From Arbacia lixula (taxonomy: Eukaryota > Echinodermata > Echinoidea > Arbacioida > Arbaciidae), in the NCBI GenBank assembly GCA_963669155.1, contig OZ022581.1, positions 23,851,003 through 23,915,002 on the forward strand: DNA of 64,000 nucleotides. The letters run 5' to 3'. The first letter of the stretch is position 1; every line of letters begins with the position of its first letter. This document shows positions 12,702 to 26,600 of the stretch, in pieces. Made by a program: the position numbers and the translations under genes. Under the pieces are notes generated by a model. That model searched no databases. It saw only the letters and a list, made by a program, of their open reading frames with translations, and had not been told where the DNA came from.

Positions 12702-15700
12702 TTATTATCAACTCTTAATACTTCCAATAAACCTCAGACAAACTGATACATTTTAAAAGTCTCTTGAAGACACATCTCTTCTATTCTTTGAAATAACCAA
12801 TTCATTTATTTAATGTCAAAGTATTTTTTTTCGTAAGTGGTATGTCCTATTCCTTTCCTTCTTTTTTTCTAAGCGCACAGGGACTTAAATTCATTTTTTG
12901 TGATATGCGCTATACAAGAATTGTTCATTATTATTATTATAATTGATGCATTCTAGGTTTAGTTAAGATTGCAGTCTTAGTCTATGTGACTTTGTTAAGA
13001 CTGCAGAGGTGTCTGCCCTTCTGTGGCCTCCTTGAAGACAGTGACCATGCAGCCGACCCTGGGCTTAGTCTACATATCTAGACGTAGTTAAGATTGCAGT
13101 ACCTGGTCTATGTGACTTTGTTAAGATTGCAGAGGTTTCTGACCTTCTGTAGCCTCCTTGAAGAGGGTGACCATACAGTGGACACTGAGCTTAGTATACA
13201 TGTCTACACTAAGCTAAGATTGCAGTACTTAGTCTATGTGACTTTGTTAAGATTGCAGTACTCAGTCTATGTGACTTTGTTAAGATGGCAGATGGTTCTG
13301 ACCTTCTGTAGCCTCCTTGAAGAGGGTGACCATGCAGTGGACACTGAGCTTAGTATACATGTCTACACAAAGCTAAGATTGCAGTACTTAGTCTATGTGA
13401 CTTTGTTAAGATTGCAGTACTCAGTCTATGTGACTTTGTTAAGATGGCAGAGGGTTCTGACCTTCTGTGGCCTCCTTGAAGAGAGTGACCATGCAGTGAA
13501 CCCTGAGCTCAGCCAGTAGGGATTGTAGCACTTCCAGGAGGCTGGAAGGCACCTCTAGATTCATCAGCAGACTCAGTACCAACCTATACAAACAAAGGAA
13601 AACAGCACAAATTAAAACACATACATTTAACTTTGTGGGACTATGTACTACGCCATATATTTAGCGAGTCTAATTTTTCGCAAATCAGGACTTTGCGACA
13701 ATATCGCGAGTGGTTAAAATCGTGATCGTTGAGTACTAATACCAGTAGCACAAGTGCGTGTGCACATTGTTTTCACATTTTTGCGTGTTGTTAAATTCAC
13801 GATCGTGAAATTTGGGCAAATAAAAAACCCGCAAAATATATGGCGTATACAAGATGAGGATTCTCTGGACCGAAGAAGGTTTCCTGAGAGGCAACTTGAA
13901 GAAGAAGCTAATATGTGAGCTTAGACTTAACCAGTTCAGGTTTTGGGGGTCTGGCTTTAGGAGAGCAACAAAGTTAAAAAACAACAATCTCCTCAATAAA
14001 TTTTTGCTAATTTCAATGGGCTCATTCAGTAGTCAGCCCTCAATGATTTTTACACCATTGCACTTCAGGTACATTTTATTAATTATCACATAGTAACTGA
14101 CTGACTGATATAACCACCTCTTCAAATGTTTATTTTCAATATATAATCTGACATTTTTGCCTTTGCCCCATAACAATATCAGAAAATGTTAATAAAGGAA
14201 CAAAGAAAAAGACAGATTTGTTGCTGTCTAGGAGACTGACTGCAAACTCCTTCTCACCGTATACTCCTGACACATTGGGGCAGCCACGCCCCAGCTCCAA
14301 CCTCATACTTGCTGTCTCCCCAATCACCCAGCTCAGCCCTCTCCTTCGCACTCTTCTTCTCCAAGGACTCGGGAAGAAAGGCTGCCCTCACAAGGTCTGC
14401 AAAGTACGTGGTGATCTTTGTCATCATGTCCTGGTGGTGGATGTATAAGATTGTATGTCATTAGCCCTTAGTGCGCCAGACAACGGCTGATGCATTGGAT
14501 TTGAGTGTATCAGTGCAAAAATGCACAAAGAGCAGTCAACGGGTTAAAGGGATAGTTCACTTTGAAATTAAGTTGGTTTTAATGAAAGAAACATGTAAGT
14601 GAAGGTTTGATGAAAATCCGTCAAAGGATAAGAAAGTTATGATCTTTCAAAGTTTAAATTTTGTGATGCCACGTGGGAGGTACTCTCCAATATGTTGTGT
14701 GCTGCATGATTCCTTACATTGTTCTTTTCATGTTTTTGATGAAGGTTTTATTTTTTTCATAGAGGTATGTATGTAAAAGCGTATTTCTAATGATGTATCA
14801 AATGCACAGGTAAAATGATGGATTTCCTTCTGTGGAAATCAACATTTAAAAAAAAATAAGTACATGACATATGGGAGAGCACCTCCCACGTTATCAAAAA
14901 TGCTATCAAAAGTAGTACTGGTAAGTAATGTGCAGGCTGGTATGTACGGTTGAAGAAGTGATGAAAGGTATGATGGTGCAGAGGTGTTCAAAGCTCAGAA
15001 CACCTCTGCACCATCATACCTTTCATCACTTCTTCAACAGTACATACCAGCCCGCACATTACGTTCACAACAACAATATCTCCTGCACGTCCCAAGGTCC
15101 CGCACGCAGTACTATGGGGAACGATCTTTCAGCAGCATTGCACCAACCCTTTTTAATCAGCTTCCCGTTTCTCTCCGAACTGCCGCCACAACTGATTTAT
15201 TCAAGAAAAGCCTTAAAACATATTTGTTTGTGAAATAACCATTTTGATTGTATTTGAGTTATATAGTTATGTTGTACTGGTACTTAATTGTATGATTTAT
15301 TCGTAATATGTCCCTAGTAATATGTTCTATGTATACCATGCTTAATCATAGTTCCTGTAGTACATAATTTTTCTTGAAGTAATTTATTAGATGATGTGTT
15401 CACATGTAAAGCGCATAGAGATGTAACTATACATATAATGCGCTATATAAGCACAATTTATTATTATTATTATTATCTTTACACCGTATTACACTGACCG
15501 AAAATGGTTTGCAGCAAAATAAACAACACATTCATGTATGAACAACACATCCTTTAAATATATATAGAGGCTAAACAACTAGTTATTAAATTACATGATA
15601 TAATAATTCACTATAAACACAGTTGGATTTAATAGAATATTTAAATACAATACAAGACAGGATTGAAAGGGTATTTAACCTTACCGTAAAAGTAGTCTCC

Positions 15701-17562
15701 TTACTCTGATCAATTGTCATGGACTTGCCTCCAGCCTGTTGAAGTCAAACAAAATGTACCAAGAACATCAAGCTGGGTGATAATGATGATTGCTGTCATG
15801 GTATGCATTGACTCACAAATACTTTCAGATTGAAATTGAACTGAAATCGTACTGAATTACTTGGTAGAATAAAATGCCCATGACAGCATGATGTCTTAAA
15901 GAATTTACAGGAACCGCCCTCGACAACTGATGCTGGACGTGCCCATTCATTTATTGACAACCAACTGAAGGCTATTTTTTCTGCAACACAGATCACTATT
16001 TGGCATTCAAATTGTAATTTAAACCTTTCAAGCGTGTTGCAAATTTCACTTTGAAAAAGCATTACAAAGCAATATATAACAGAAAAAAAGCAAATAAATA
16101 AACTATGGATTCAACTTTTGCAGAAATGTATGCTAAACAGTGGTGAGAGCAATCACTGACTGCAATCGATTACAATCAGTTCTATTTTATTTGATGCATC
16201 TTTAATGATTTTCAATACTTCATATCACATGTTATAGCTTTGAGACTTGCGTAAATGATAAACAGCTTCATGAAACAGGGCCCTGGTTGTTACCTCGGAG
16301 ACGACGGAGGCGTTGAAGTAGGATTGTCCGAGCCGCCAGAGGCTGGGGAAGGTGATGAGCAGGTTGTCAGCAAGCTCCTCCAGGAATACCACCTGCTGGG
16401 GCGGACAGAACTTCCCCTCCACTGCAAGGCAAGCACACGCAAGAATTTAGGGGGGTCTACATCATTCTAGGTAGCTTACTTCAGCCTATGCCTCTTGAGG
16501 GCACTGTGGTATATTGGTGAGAGCTCTTGACTCTTGTAGAGAGATCCTGGATTCGATCTCAGCCCAATGCGTACACCCTTGGGCAAGGTGTTTTGCTCAT
16601 GTTTGTTCCTCTCAACCCAGGTGCAGTAAATGGGTACCTGGCAGGAATACACTATTCCTAATATAATCAGATCAACTAGCTACTAGCACTACATACTTGG
16701 CTGCTTACCAGTAGCTAAATCCAGGGTAAGAATTGTGTGCTTGGGGTAGTACTTCGTACCAGGAAAACGCTATATAAGAGCCCATTATCATTATTATTTT
16801 TATTATTATCATTATCCCTAGGGCCTATGGTTAGGATAAGGTTATGGTTACGGTTAAGGTTAAGGTAAAGATGTCTCAACCCTAACCCTAGACTGAAGTT
16901 AGTAATCTAAAATAGTTTCGACCCCATAAACCCAGTTTTTGCCTCGATTTAATCCACAATAATCTTCCTGACTCTCTGATAGATTACTGCCCATTTACTT
17001 GCCATGAATACTCTACTGGACAACAGGAAAAAGGACCCTATCAGCCTTACAGATTGAAGACTACTCAAGGCAAATTTTCATTATCATATGAAGCAATGAA
17101 ATAATCTGCTACAAGGTTTTAGACAAACAGAAACAACATATGCTTTCAGGACACAATTTCAGTGTTACTCGCTTTATTAAGAGTAATTGCTTCAGAACCA
17201 TCATAACTGTGTCACTAGTCTGGATATGGACTCACAGAATGGTACAGAGCAGTGTGTACTGAATGAGCTGGGCTCATTATTTCAGGATAAAAATCCTTGA
17301 TTGTTATTCTGTATACTACAAGAATGCATGCACAGTTATAACATAGAATGGTGCAGACTGAAAACAAAGCTAATACTTACACGCTGCATCTGGTGAAGTA
17401 AACTTCACTTGGATACCAGAACCTGTCAAATACACACAAGTCGAGAATTATGAAAGAGATTATGTTACCTCAAGAAGAGTTCAAATCAGTCTTTATATAA
17501 AGATTCAATGTTGACAAGAATGTTGTGGACTAGGAAGAGGTTTCCTTTTCCTCCTCTCTTTA

Positions 17563-17618
<56 letters not shown>

Positions 17619-20600
17619 GTTTCTTCTTCTTCTTTTTCAGGAAAAGTGTTTCTCTATAGGTCTATGTGTGAATGGAGTGTATGTTTGTGTGTATACTACA
17701 AACAATTAATAATACAAGTAATCCCTTCATCTTTCGACTGAAGTTTTTTTCTTTTTTCAATGCTCTCTTTTGTACAGATCTGGCCCCATTCAAGTGTTAG
17801 GTACCAATGAGTATTGCACTAGTAAAGCCATTTTTTTTAAAGGAAGATATATAAACCTAACTAAACATTTCTGAGATATCAACAGCTTATTAATAAATAT
17901 ACCTTTACAGATATGCAAACACAAATTTAGATATTTCTGTTATAGTTTTGTACACCTACATTGTAGCAACATAGTCAAAATCAGTGATGATTTTTCAGAT
18001 ATCGAAATGATTGCCAGCAGTTAAACAAAACTTTCTCTAAGTACCTGAAAAGTTTCTCCTGTGTCCCCGAACCTTGGCCTTATGACTTGGCGGTTCGTTA
18101 CCATCAGTTCCTTTTGGATCTGTAAACAAAAATAATTACAGACAATAACTATATGTTTGTTCAATACTGCTAAATATGTTTGTTGTGATCATGTTACAAG
18201 CATGCCTCTGTTTTTGGAAGTTCAAGGAGCATTTATGGCAGTGTTCGTAAGAACCATTCCCCCCTTCATAATTGAGATGTCATATTAACATGATTTAAGC
18301 AACTAATGTATTATACATTAAAGCTTATTCCAATAGCAAATGGCTGTAAAAAACCATGAAACAAATCTCTAAGAACTTTCTCTTTTCAGTATGTAAAGGG
18401 AAAACTCAAGATCCACTTCCAAGTGATCACAGTAGCACCGGTGATAAACTTTCCAGCAGTTGATTGCAGTCAGGTCCATGCATTCATACAGTGATTGACT
18501 GCAATAATTACAATAAATTATAGTCAGGAAGGAAGTTGATTAACAGATGATTTTGCACAAGTGTTCTGACATCTTTGGAATCTGTGGGGTCTGGGATTTG
18601 TTCATTACGTAGATCTCAATGCCTGGGACTGACCTATCTGTATGTGTTGGTCCTTACAGCTGGTCAGTATTCCTAAGATCCACTTCTGCTCATTCTTGAT
18701 GCAATCCCAGGCAGGATCCCCCGGTCCTCCCAGCTCCACCAGGTACCTACAGACCAAGAAACAAACACCATGCATCCAGTCCTGGGAATTGTTTCACTAA
18801 GCTGTTCGTAAGCTTGGACTAGTGACCTGTCCGTGTGCTACTTGAGATTCTCAATGATTTTGATTCCCATCAGCTATAGTTGAAATCTGATCATTGTAAA
18901 ATTTATAATTTTATGATTCATGTCTTAACATAGTGTGAGTTAATTTCCAACAAATCTAATCAAATTTGACAAATCACAAAATTTGTATTCAGACGCTTGT
19001 TAACACCAAGAATTTTAGTTTACCATGATCAGATTTCAACTGTTGCTGATGGTAATCAAAATCATTGAGCATCTGGTTTAGCACAAGAACAGGTCACCAG
19101 TTGTGCGTAAAGTCGTTCCTAGCTTACGAAACAGCTTGGTGAAACACCCTCCAGCTCAACATGTCCTTGTCACATATATGATATCAAAGGACAAATCTTA
19201 CAAGAGAAATGAGAACAAGCTCCTAAAAAACATAAAATCTGATAAAACAAAGCAGTATAAAATCAACTAATACCTTCATCAACTTTATATTTAGTTCTGT
19301 TTTGTATTTTTCTTTTGTATTTGTTCAAATGTATTATGTGTTATGTGTTTTTTTAAACTTGTTTATTCCTATTTTTTATATTCTTAATGTTATTTTTATA
19401 TTGTATTTGTTGAAATGTATAGTGTGTAATGTTTTTTAACTTGTTTAGTTCTGTTTTGTATATTGTTAATATGTTATTTTTATGCTTTATATGATCAAAA
19501 GTATTATGCGTAATGTTATCTAACTTGCAGCCCCACCACCTCCTCCTGAAGAACAGCTTATGGCTGAAGTGGGCCACATTGCTTAAAGAGATAGTCCACC
19601 CTAAAATTATTTTGTTTCAATAAAAGCAGACACATGGAAGAAACCTATTAGTGAAGGTTTGATGAAAATCCGTCAAAGGAGAAGAAAATTATGATCTTTT
19701 AAATTTTGGATTTTGTGACGTCACATGCAAGGTGCCCTCCCATATGTTGTATACAATTTTTTTTTTCAAAAATGTGCAATTTCTCAAAAAAATATGCATC
19801 TGTGTACCTATGCATTTTATATATCATCAGAAATATGTTTTTACATACATACCTGTATGAAAAAAAAATCTGTTGTCAAGAACAGAAAAAAGAGCAATTT
19901 ATGTAATAATATTGAACACAACGTATGGGAGAGCACATAGCACGTGACGTCACAAAATTTCAAAATCTAATAACTTTCTTTTCCTTTGACCAATTTGATC
20001 CTTTGATCAAACCTTCACCAGTATATTTCTTTCATGTTTCTGCTTTCATTGAAACCAACTTATCTTCAGGGTGAACTATCCCTTTAGATGAAATGAATCT
20101 AACTGAGGGACCTGAGGTGTTCTTACCGGATGAGTCGTTTCTGTTCATCTAGGGGTGTCGGCAGCTCCATTAGCTTCTCATGGAGCTGGACCTGAAGATC
20201 TCGGATCCGATTCTCAACCTCATCATACACTGTGCAAAGGAGTCACACAAAACAATTTTGTTTTTTTTTCTGTCTTTCTGCAACAGGAAAAGTGTGGCCT
20301 TATGGATTTGCACCTACAACTGGTGTAATAGAGGCTTAATAGATGTGCCAAACACTTAAATCACAATTAAATCACACAAAAAATATCTTATTCAATAAAT
20401 ATAACTCTTTGTGAAACAGAAAAAATGCAACTCTATGGATCTGTGCCTATTACCAGTGTAATAAAGACTTAATAAAAGAGCAAATCACACAACACATTTA
20501 TTCCCAACCGTGAAGGTTACTTTAAAAAAGAATACATATTTATCAACACTTGCAAGTTAGCAAAATGGGACAAACCTTTCTTGAATGCTTTCACCTCAGT

Positions 20601-23600
20601 GTTTGAAAACAGCTGCTGAGCTCTCTCATAGTCATTGATAACAACTTCATAGTCACCCTGAAAAAGTATACAAAATAATGAAATAACATTCTTGAAGTCA
20701 TAATTGAAAAAGATTATTAAAAAAAATCACATTCGCCAGGGCAATGGATATAAATTCTACGTAGCGGGTTATGGCAATTTGAAATAATGTTTGAAATGCA
20801 GATGCAATGAATATGTCAATTCTGGGGTTTGTAGCAATTCACATTTCAGTTTAAATAATATCCTATAAACAACACTTAATCATTTGGAAGATGGTCTGCC
20901 TTGTCAGTGGTTTATGAAGCAACTGTTTATTTCCACCCATCAAGATTTCTTTTCTCAACCATGTATAAATTTATCATAATTTGGCAGAATCCAGGAAAAT
21001 CAGAAGTTTGTAAGTATTAACTCAACAAATTAAATAAAATGTGTTAGAAAGAAGTTCCAGAGCCTATTTTAACCCATTCTTTCCTAAGCCCGCATAGTAG
21101 TGTGCTGGCCTTTTTCAATTCAGATGCTAAGCAATATGGCGACAGGCTATGAATTAACTTAAAACTCCTGATAGGACACAATTAACCCACATAGCTTTGG
21201 TTACTGCAGTTTCATGGAAAAGTTGACATCCTGACTGGACCAGGGTTCACAAAGCCTGAAAATCACCCAGGAATGCAATCTCTATGCTTCTGTCATACAA
21301 ATCCCCAACAAAGCCCAAACAGTGGGCCTGAGAGAGACTCAAGATAGGTTGCCAGGGACACTTCTCATATTTGTTCACAAAGTGCTCTCCCAGTAAAGCT
21401 AACATGCAAAGCACTTGAGCATTACCCATGAGTACAATAGATACAATAGTACAATAAATAGATACCTTTTTATTAATGATCTTGACCAAGTGCTGATGTA
21501 GTACAGCGGGCAAGGACTACTCCTCAGGGAGTGGAGATAGTGCACATCTCTGTGCATGATTCATTCTTGGATCCAGCAAGCAGGGCTCTAATTGTAACAT
21601 CCCTCTTACTTCAATTTTCTAGACTGCAAAATAGGACAGGCCCTCTACACCATTACAAAAAAAAAAAAAAAAATTGGCCATCATACCTTCTTGATGTTCC
21701 TCTCGATAGTGATGGGGAGGTGGAACAAGAACTTGAACCTGTTCAGGACATTGAGGGCGTTCCTCGTCGAGTCAGCGCGGTCTTTACGATGCAGCACACT
21801 TTGGAAGATCTTCTGAGCGTTTTCATTCCCCTCTGCAGTTGTGGGTAATCATACAAACAAATACCAAAGATATTAGCTCTTACTTTGCAAATAATGCTAC
21901 AACCACGAGACGGATTGAAATCATTCAAATTTAACAGCCGACCAACATGAGTTGTGAATGATCTGAATCGATCACAAGTCCAATACCTACCTTTGAAGTA
22001 CAGAGTTACGATTAGTATCAATTGCAAGCCAAGTTACGGTCAATCGCAAATCTTCACAAACATTTCTGTAAAAGTGTAATTGCCCGAAAGAACACACAAA
22101 CAGATAGATGGACACGCACTGCAAAATGACACAACACACAAACAGACAGACCCACATCACACACAAAATACCAAGACAGACAAGAAATATATAGAGATAG
22201 CCAGAACAAACTGAAACATAATCAAATTAAATTATATGAGCCAAAGAGAATCCATTTGCTTAAAAACTGTTCAAGATATATTGATAAAGATTGAAAGCAT
22301 TGGAGGAAATGCAGCACTTACTTAGCAGTAGCTCCTCAATCTTCTGCAATGTGACAGCCTGTTCCTGATTTCCATCTCCTTCTCCTCCTTCCTTGTTCTC
22401 TCCCTCCTCCACCCCAGGGCTCTCCTCCCCAGACGATGGCTGCACCCGTTCACCAATGTTCTCATGCCGACACAAATCTCCGTGAATGGCTGAAAGAATA
22501 GGTCATTGTGTTTATGTGTCAAAGGTCAAACAATCAAAATACCTTGAATGGGTTCTTTGTTTGCATATTCCAGATAAATGCCTTGAGAGATAGTACCTTT
22601 GTCCAGTTTATGTCCTGTATGACTTGTACAGAATGCTGGGAATATTTTGATCCCAAAAGGTAAAACACTTTTAACATAGCATCAAGACTTGACCAAGCTT
22701 TTTATATTTGAATTGTTTCAACTGGTACCACATTGTCAGGCACATTGTTGATGGCAGACAGCTAGATGGAAAGATGATCTCAAATTAGCAAGTTATCTGA
22801 ACTTCCAATATTGAAGTTATATTCATAATTGTCCTTAATTATGTGTTGATCATGTAAAAAAATGTTGCAATACATCCTCTAGCTGCAACTACTTATAAAT
22901 CAACCTTGAATTGAATTGAATTGAATTGAGGCACAGACTAAGGCTGAACTATAGAGTTATGCAGTCATTCTGTAACAAAAAAATGTTAGCTAAGGGAAGT
23001 ATTCATAACATTAACAGACTTTATCAAATGATGTCAATCAGCATTCTTACTTGCTAGAATATCCTGACAGTTCATGAAGGTTCCCAGGTTAGATTTGATG
23101 AAGGTCTGCGGTCCCTCTGTCTTTAGACCAGATGACTGTCTCTTCAAATGTTCCAGCCCCTTCTTCAAATCTGCAAAGCTGTTTGTGCAAACAAATCAAA
23201 TTTACACACACACAAAATAACACATTTATCATGCTATATCTGTATATTTGGTCCTTTCATATTCAAAGAGCCATAAATCATTCTTTAAAGTTGGACAGGT
23301 GAAACAGAAGTGAAGTACATTGAAAATATGTTTATCTGCTTCATTGAAAAAGCCCTGAATTGATATAAACATATTGTAACAAGGTGGGGTATACCATGTT
23401 AGAGGTGAGTATAAGCGGATGAGCTCAACACTGGCCCTATTAATTCAATCAGGTGAAAGGATATGGCAGGCGCTCTTGAGACTGTGAATTTTGGACTGCC
23501 ACACATTGCTCTTGAGGTGGCAGTCACTGGTACAATTAGGACCCTGACATACATGATCAAGGTGAATTAGTGTACGTGCTCTGGTTATATCAGAGGGTTC

Positions 23601-26600
23601 ACAATTAAAAGAGAAGTAATATAATCATAGCTAAATTGGTATTCAGGTGTTCGTGTCATTATTGTTCTTGGAGTGTTGTGAGGTGGAGTTTGAGATTCAT
23701 GTTGTGTGTGATTCACAAAAGGATTTGAGAGTTAGCAAGACTGGATGAAAAAAAAACAAGTTGGTTCGTGAATCACGAGTCTCGCCTGATTCAGCGATCA
23801 ATAAACATGCAGAAGACTAAGAGACTAACAGACTAACAAGAAAAGTGATTACTAGGTCTCAGCCGAACTTCATTCAGGCGAGACAAAAAGGAAAGGGGGA
23901 ATATATATATATATATTTTACTTTAAGACCCATGCAGAAATGTTCAAATAATATTACCTTGTGCTGCTATGGCTCTCAATCAGATACAGAGCTGGGACAA
24001 AGTTCCTGTGTGCCAAGTTACTGCTCCCTGATCAAAGAAATAAACAAACAATCAAAATATATCAAACACTTTCGATTCCAACTTGACATCACAAACAGGA
24101 TTTGTTTTTTATTGTGCTGCAATTTAACAGAACTAACATGAGCAGTTTCAGTAAATTTGGATTGGTGCATGCAATGCAACCCGAGATGAGGTAAAAGGGA
24201 AAAAACAGAAGTATTAGCTGTGCTGTCTGAAATTGCACTGATTTCAAAAGGTATTCCAATACATTATTGGGAGAACTAACATATATATCAGTACCTGCAA
24301 TTAATCCATTAGGCCATCATCATTAACTTTTAAAGTCTGTTAAAAAGTCTGTTAAGCCTGTTGCAGTCTGTGGGGATGATGACTTTATTTCCTGGATATG
24401 GCTCTCCTCCATGCTGTCCTGTCATTTGGGTCAATGTGGGTAATGGTCAACACTTTCCTGTCCTCTTTGATTGTTTCTTGCCAAGTCTTGCGAGGTCAAG
24501 TAAAGCTAAATAAATTGAACAATGTCTCCCCTGGACCCAAACATTTCAGGATAAAATTTACAGAAGAATATCATTCTCTAAATCTGAAGAAAAACTATTG
24601 GAATAGGATTGCACTTATTATTTGGATGCAAACTTACCTTTTGGAAACATCTGGTGGGCTTCTTCATCTGATAGTTGTCTGCATAATAAAGTATTGAGGT
24701 AAAAAAAAAAGAAAAAATAGGATCATTTCAAATGAGGCTGCTTTGACAAAAGGCATTTACTGTAATTGTAGACTTTGTATACCAACTTATATAAATGGAA
24801 GTGTGTCATTATGCAGCCACACTGTGGAAGGATGAGAAGGCTTGTCATTATTTCTACAACGTACAACAAGCCAGGGCTACAGAGGAGAAGAAATTACTTA
24901 CAAGATGGTGTCAGTTCTATAGTAAGGTGGACTTTTGTTCCGTTTTATTATCATTGTGCATCCAAACTGCTGTTGTACTTTTTACTGCTCTACATGATGT
25001 AATAACATACACACGATTTCTATTTACAAGAGAGGAAAGAGGATAGTCATTTTGATGTATAGAATGTATATAAATTATTTTAATCATGGCCCAAATGAGA
25101 GATTATATGCAATTAAAGGGGATTCCCTGTCTGACTAAATGTTTCAGAAATAAAGAACTAAATGTATTATTATTACTTATACTGCGCTTTTCCATAAGGC
25201 CCGATTTGCTTGCAATAAATCAAACAATTATAAATACATGTACATGCAGCAAGAGGAAACCAATGGCACAACTAGAAATTCCTAAAAAGATGTGTTTTAC
25301 ATGTCCTTTCTGAAAACGTTCTGATTATTCCAGTGCTTTGAAGCAGATATAGTAAAAGTTATCCTTTGTTTCAAAGGAAGACAATGTACTAAATTCAAGT
25401 GAAGCTAAGATGATTGGTTGATTGAAACTTGAAATACCAATCAGGCTGCCCAATTTTGTAGTCACTGGATATGATTCAATACACCAGTGCATTATTACAT
25501 CATGGTCAGACAATCCACTGAATCAAATATTACTAGACTGTAAACTGGGATTTGTTCATGAAGCTGTGTTGGATGATGGACGTAATGACAGTTTACAGCA
25601 TGCCCATCACAACAACGAAAGCAGTTGCAGATGGTGGAATGTTCTTTCACTACACTTTCAGAGTTGAATAATTGTTGTCATATCTGCATGATAATGCTTA
25701 TATACATGGCGACTATATGAATTTCCATCTTATTCTGTGAGTAGTACGATTGAGCCAAGGTTATTCGTACCAGCAATAATCTGCTCATGCACACATTGCA
25801 ACTGCGAACACGCTCCTTGCGTTGAGGGAATGGTAGAGATGAAGCCCTTTACAATAGTCAATGTGGATTAACATTTATTTCCAGTTTTATTTAAGGAAGG
25901 TGGCCTCTTCACTTATAAAGCTGCTGTCACTGAGGGCCCTGATGGATAAAAAAATGCATTACAATACATAACAACAATAATACATCCATACAAAACATCA
26001 ACATTTTTAACAAATTCAATTGACAAGACAAAACAGTGAAATCAACAGCTTCATATCATGAAATAAAGATTGCAGCCCAATGATAAAGCATCAAAAGAAT
26101 TAATAGATATTACAGAAGAAAAGGGTTATTGCTAATACTAAAAAAAAAACTGGTAGGGCTTACGGGGTATGTTCCATGGGTAAGCCCAGGGGGTCCTCCC
26201 TCCCAACCTGTAGGGGTGAGGACGGCCGACTGATGCTGTTCAGGCGCCTCTCAAACAAGGATGATTCATCCACCCAGATCGCTGAATCCTGCAGGGCATC
26301 TATGACAAACACAGTTGAAAGTGACACCTTGATTTTGTTGCTCAATTTCATGATTTTCCTCAACCTATTTCCACTTTAATTACAAAATATTGTACAAAAA
26401 ATTATCATGCTCAAAAGTTTGTAGTGAAACCACCAAAGAGCACACAAGCCTGTGGCAATATTTCCATTTAATAATAACAAACAACTCAATTTAATAATGT
26501 ATAACACATCAATAGCACATAACTACTAAAATAACAGTGATCTGTTTTTATCTTGGACTTTCTCATGCAAATCACATGTCAAGGTTTTTATATATCATTA

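Noticed and set aside
13094-13519. 141-codon plus-strand open frame
   Set aside because: It is a by-product of the 159-bp tandem repeat (a multiple of 3) on the antisense strand of EXOC2 exon 17; the protein is just the repeat and has no family resemblance.
16495-16600. Functional tRNA gene
   Set aside because: A- and B-box-like motifs are present, but no cloverleaf could be drawn and the copy has a retroelement tail, so it is a SINE.
24775-25046. Overlapping frames of 75 and 83 codons in EXOC2 intron 3
   Set aside because: Two frames are open over the same sequence, there are no splice signals or recognisable domains, and the region is intronic.
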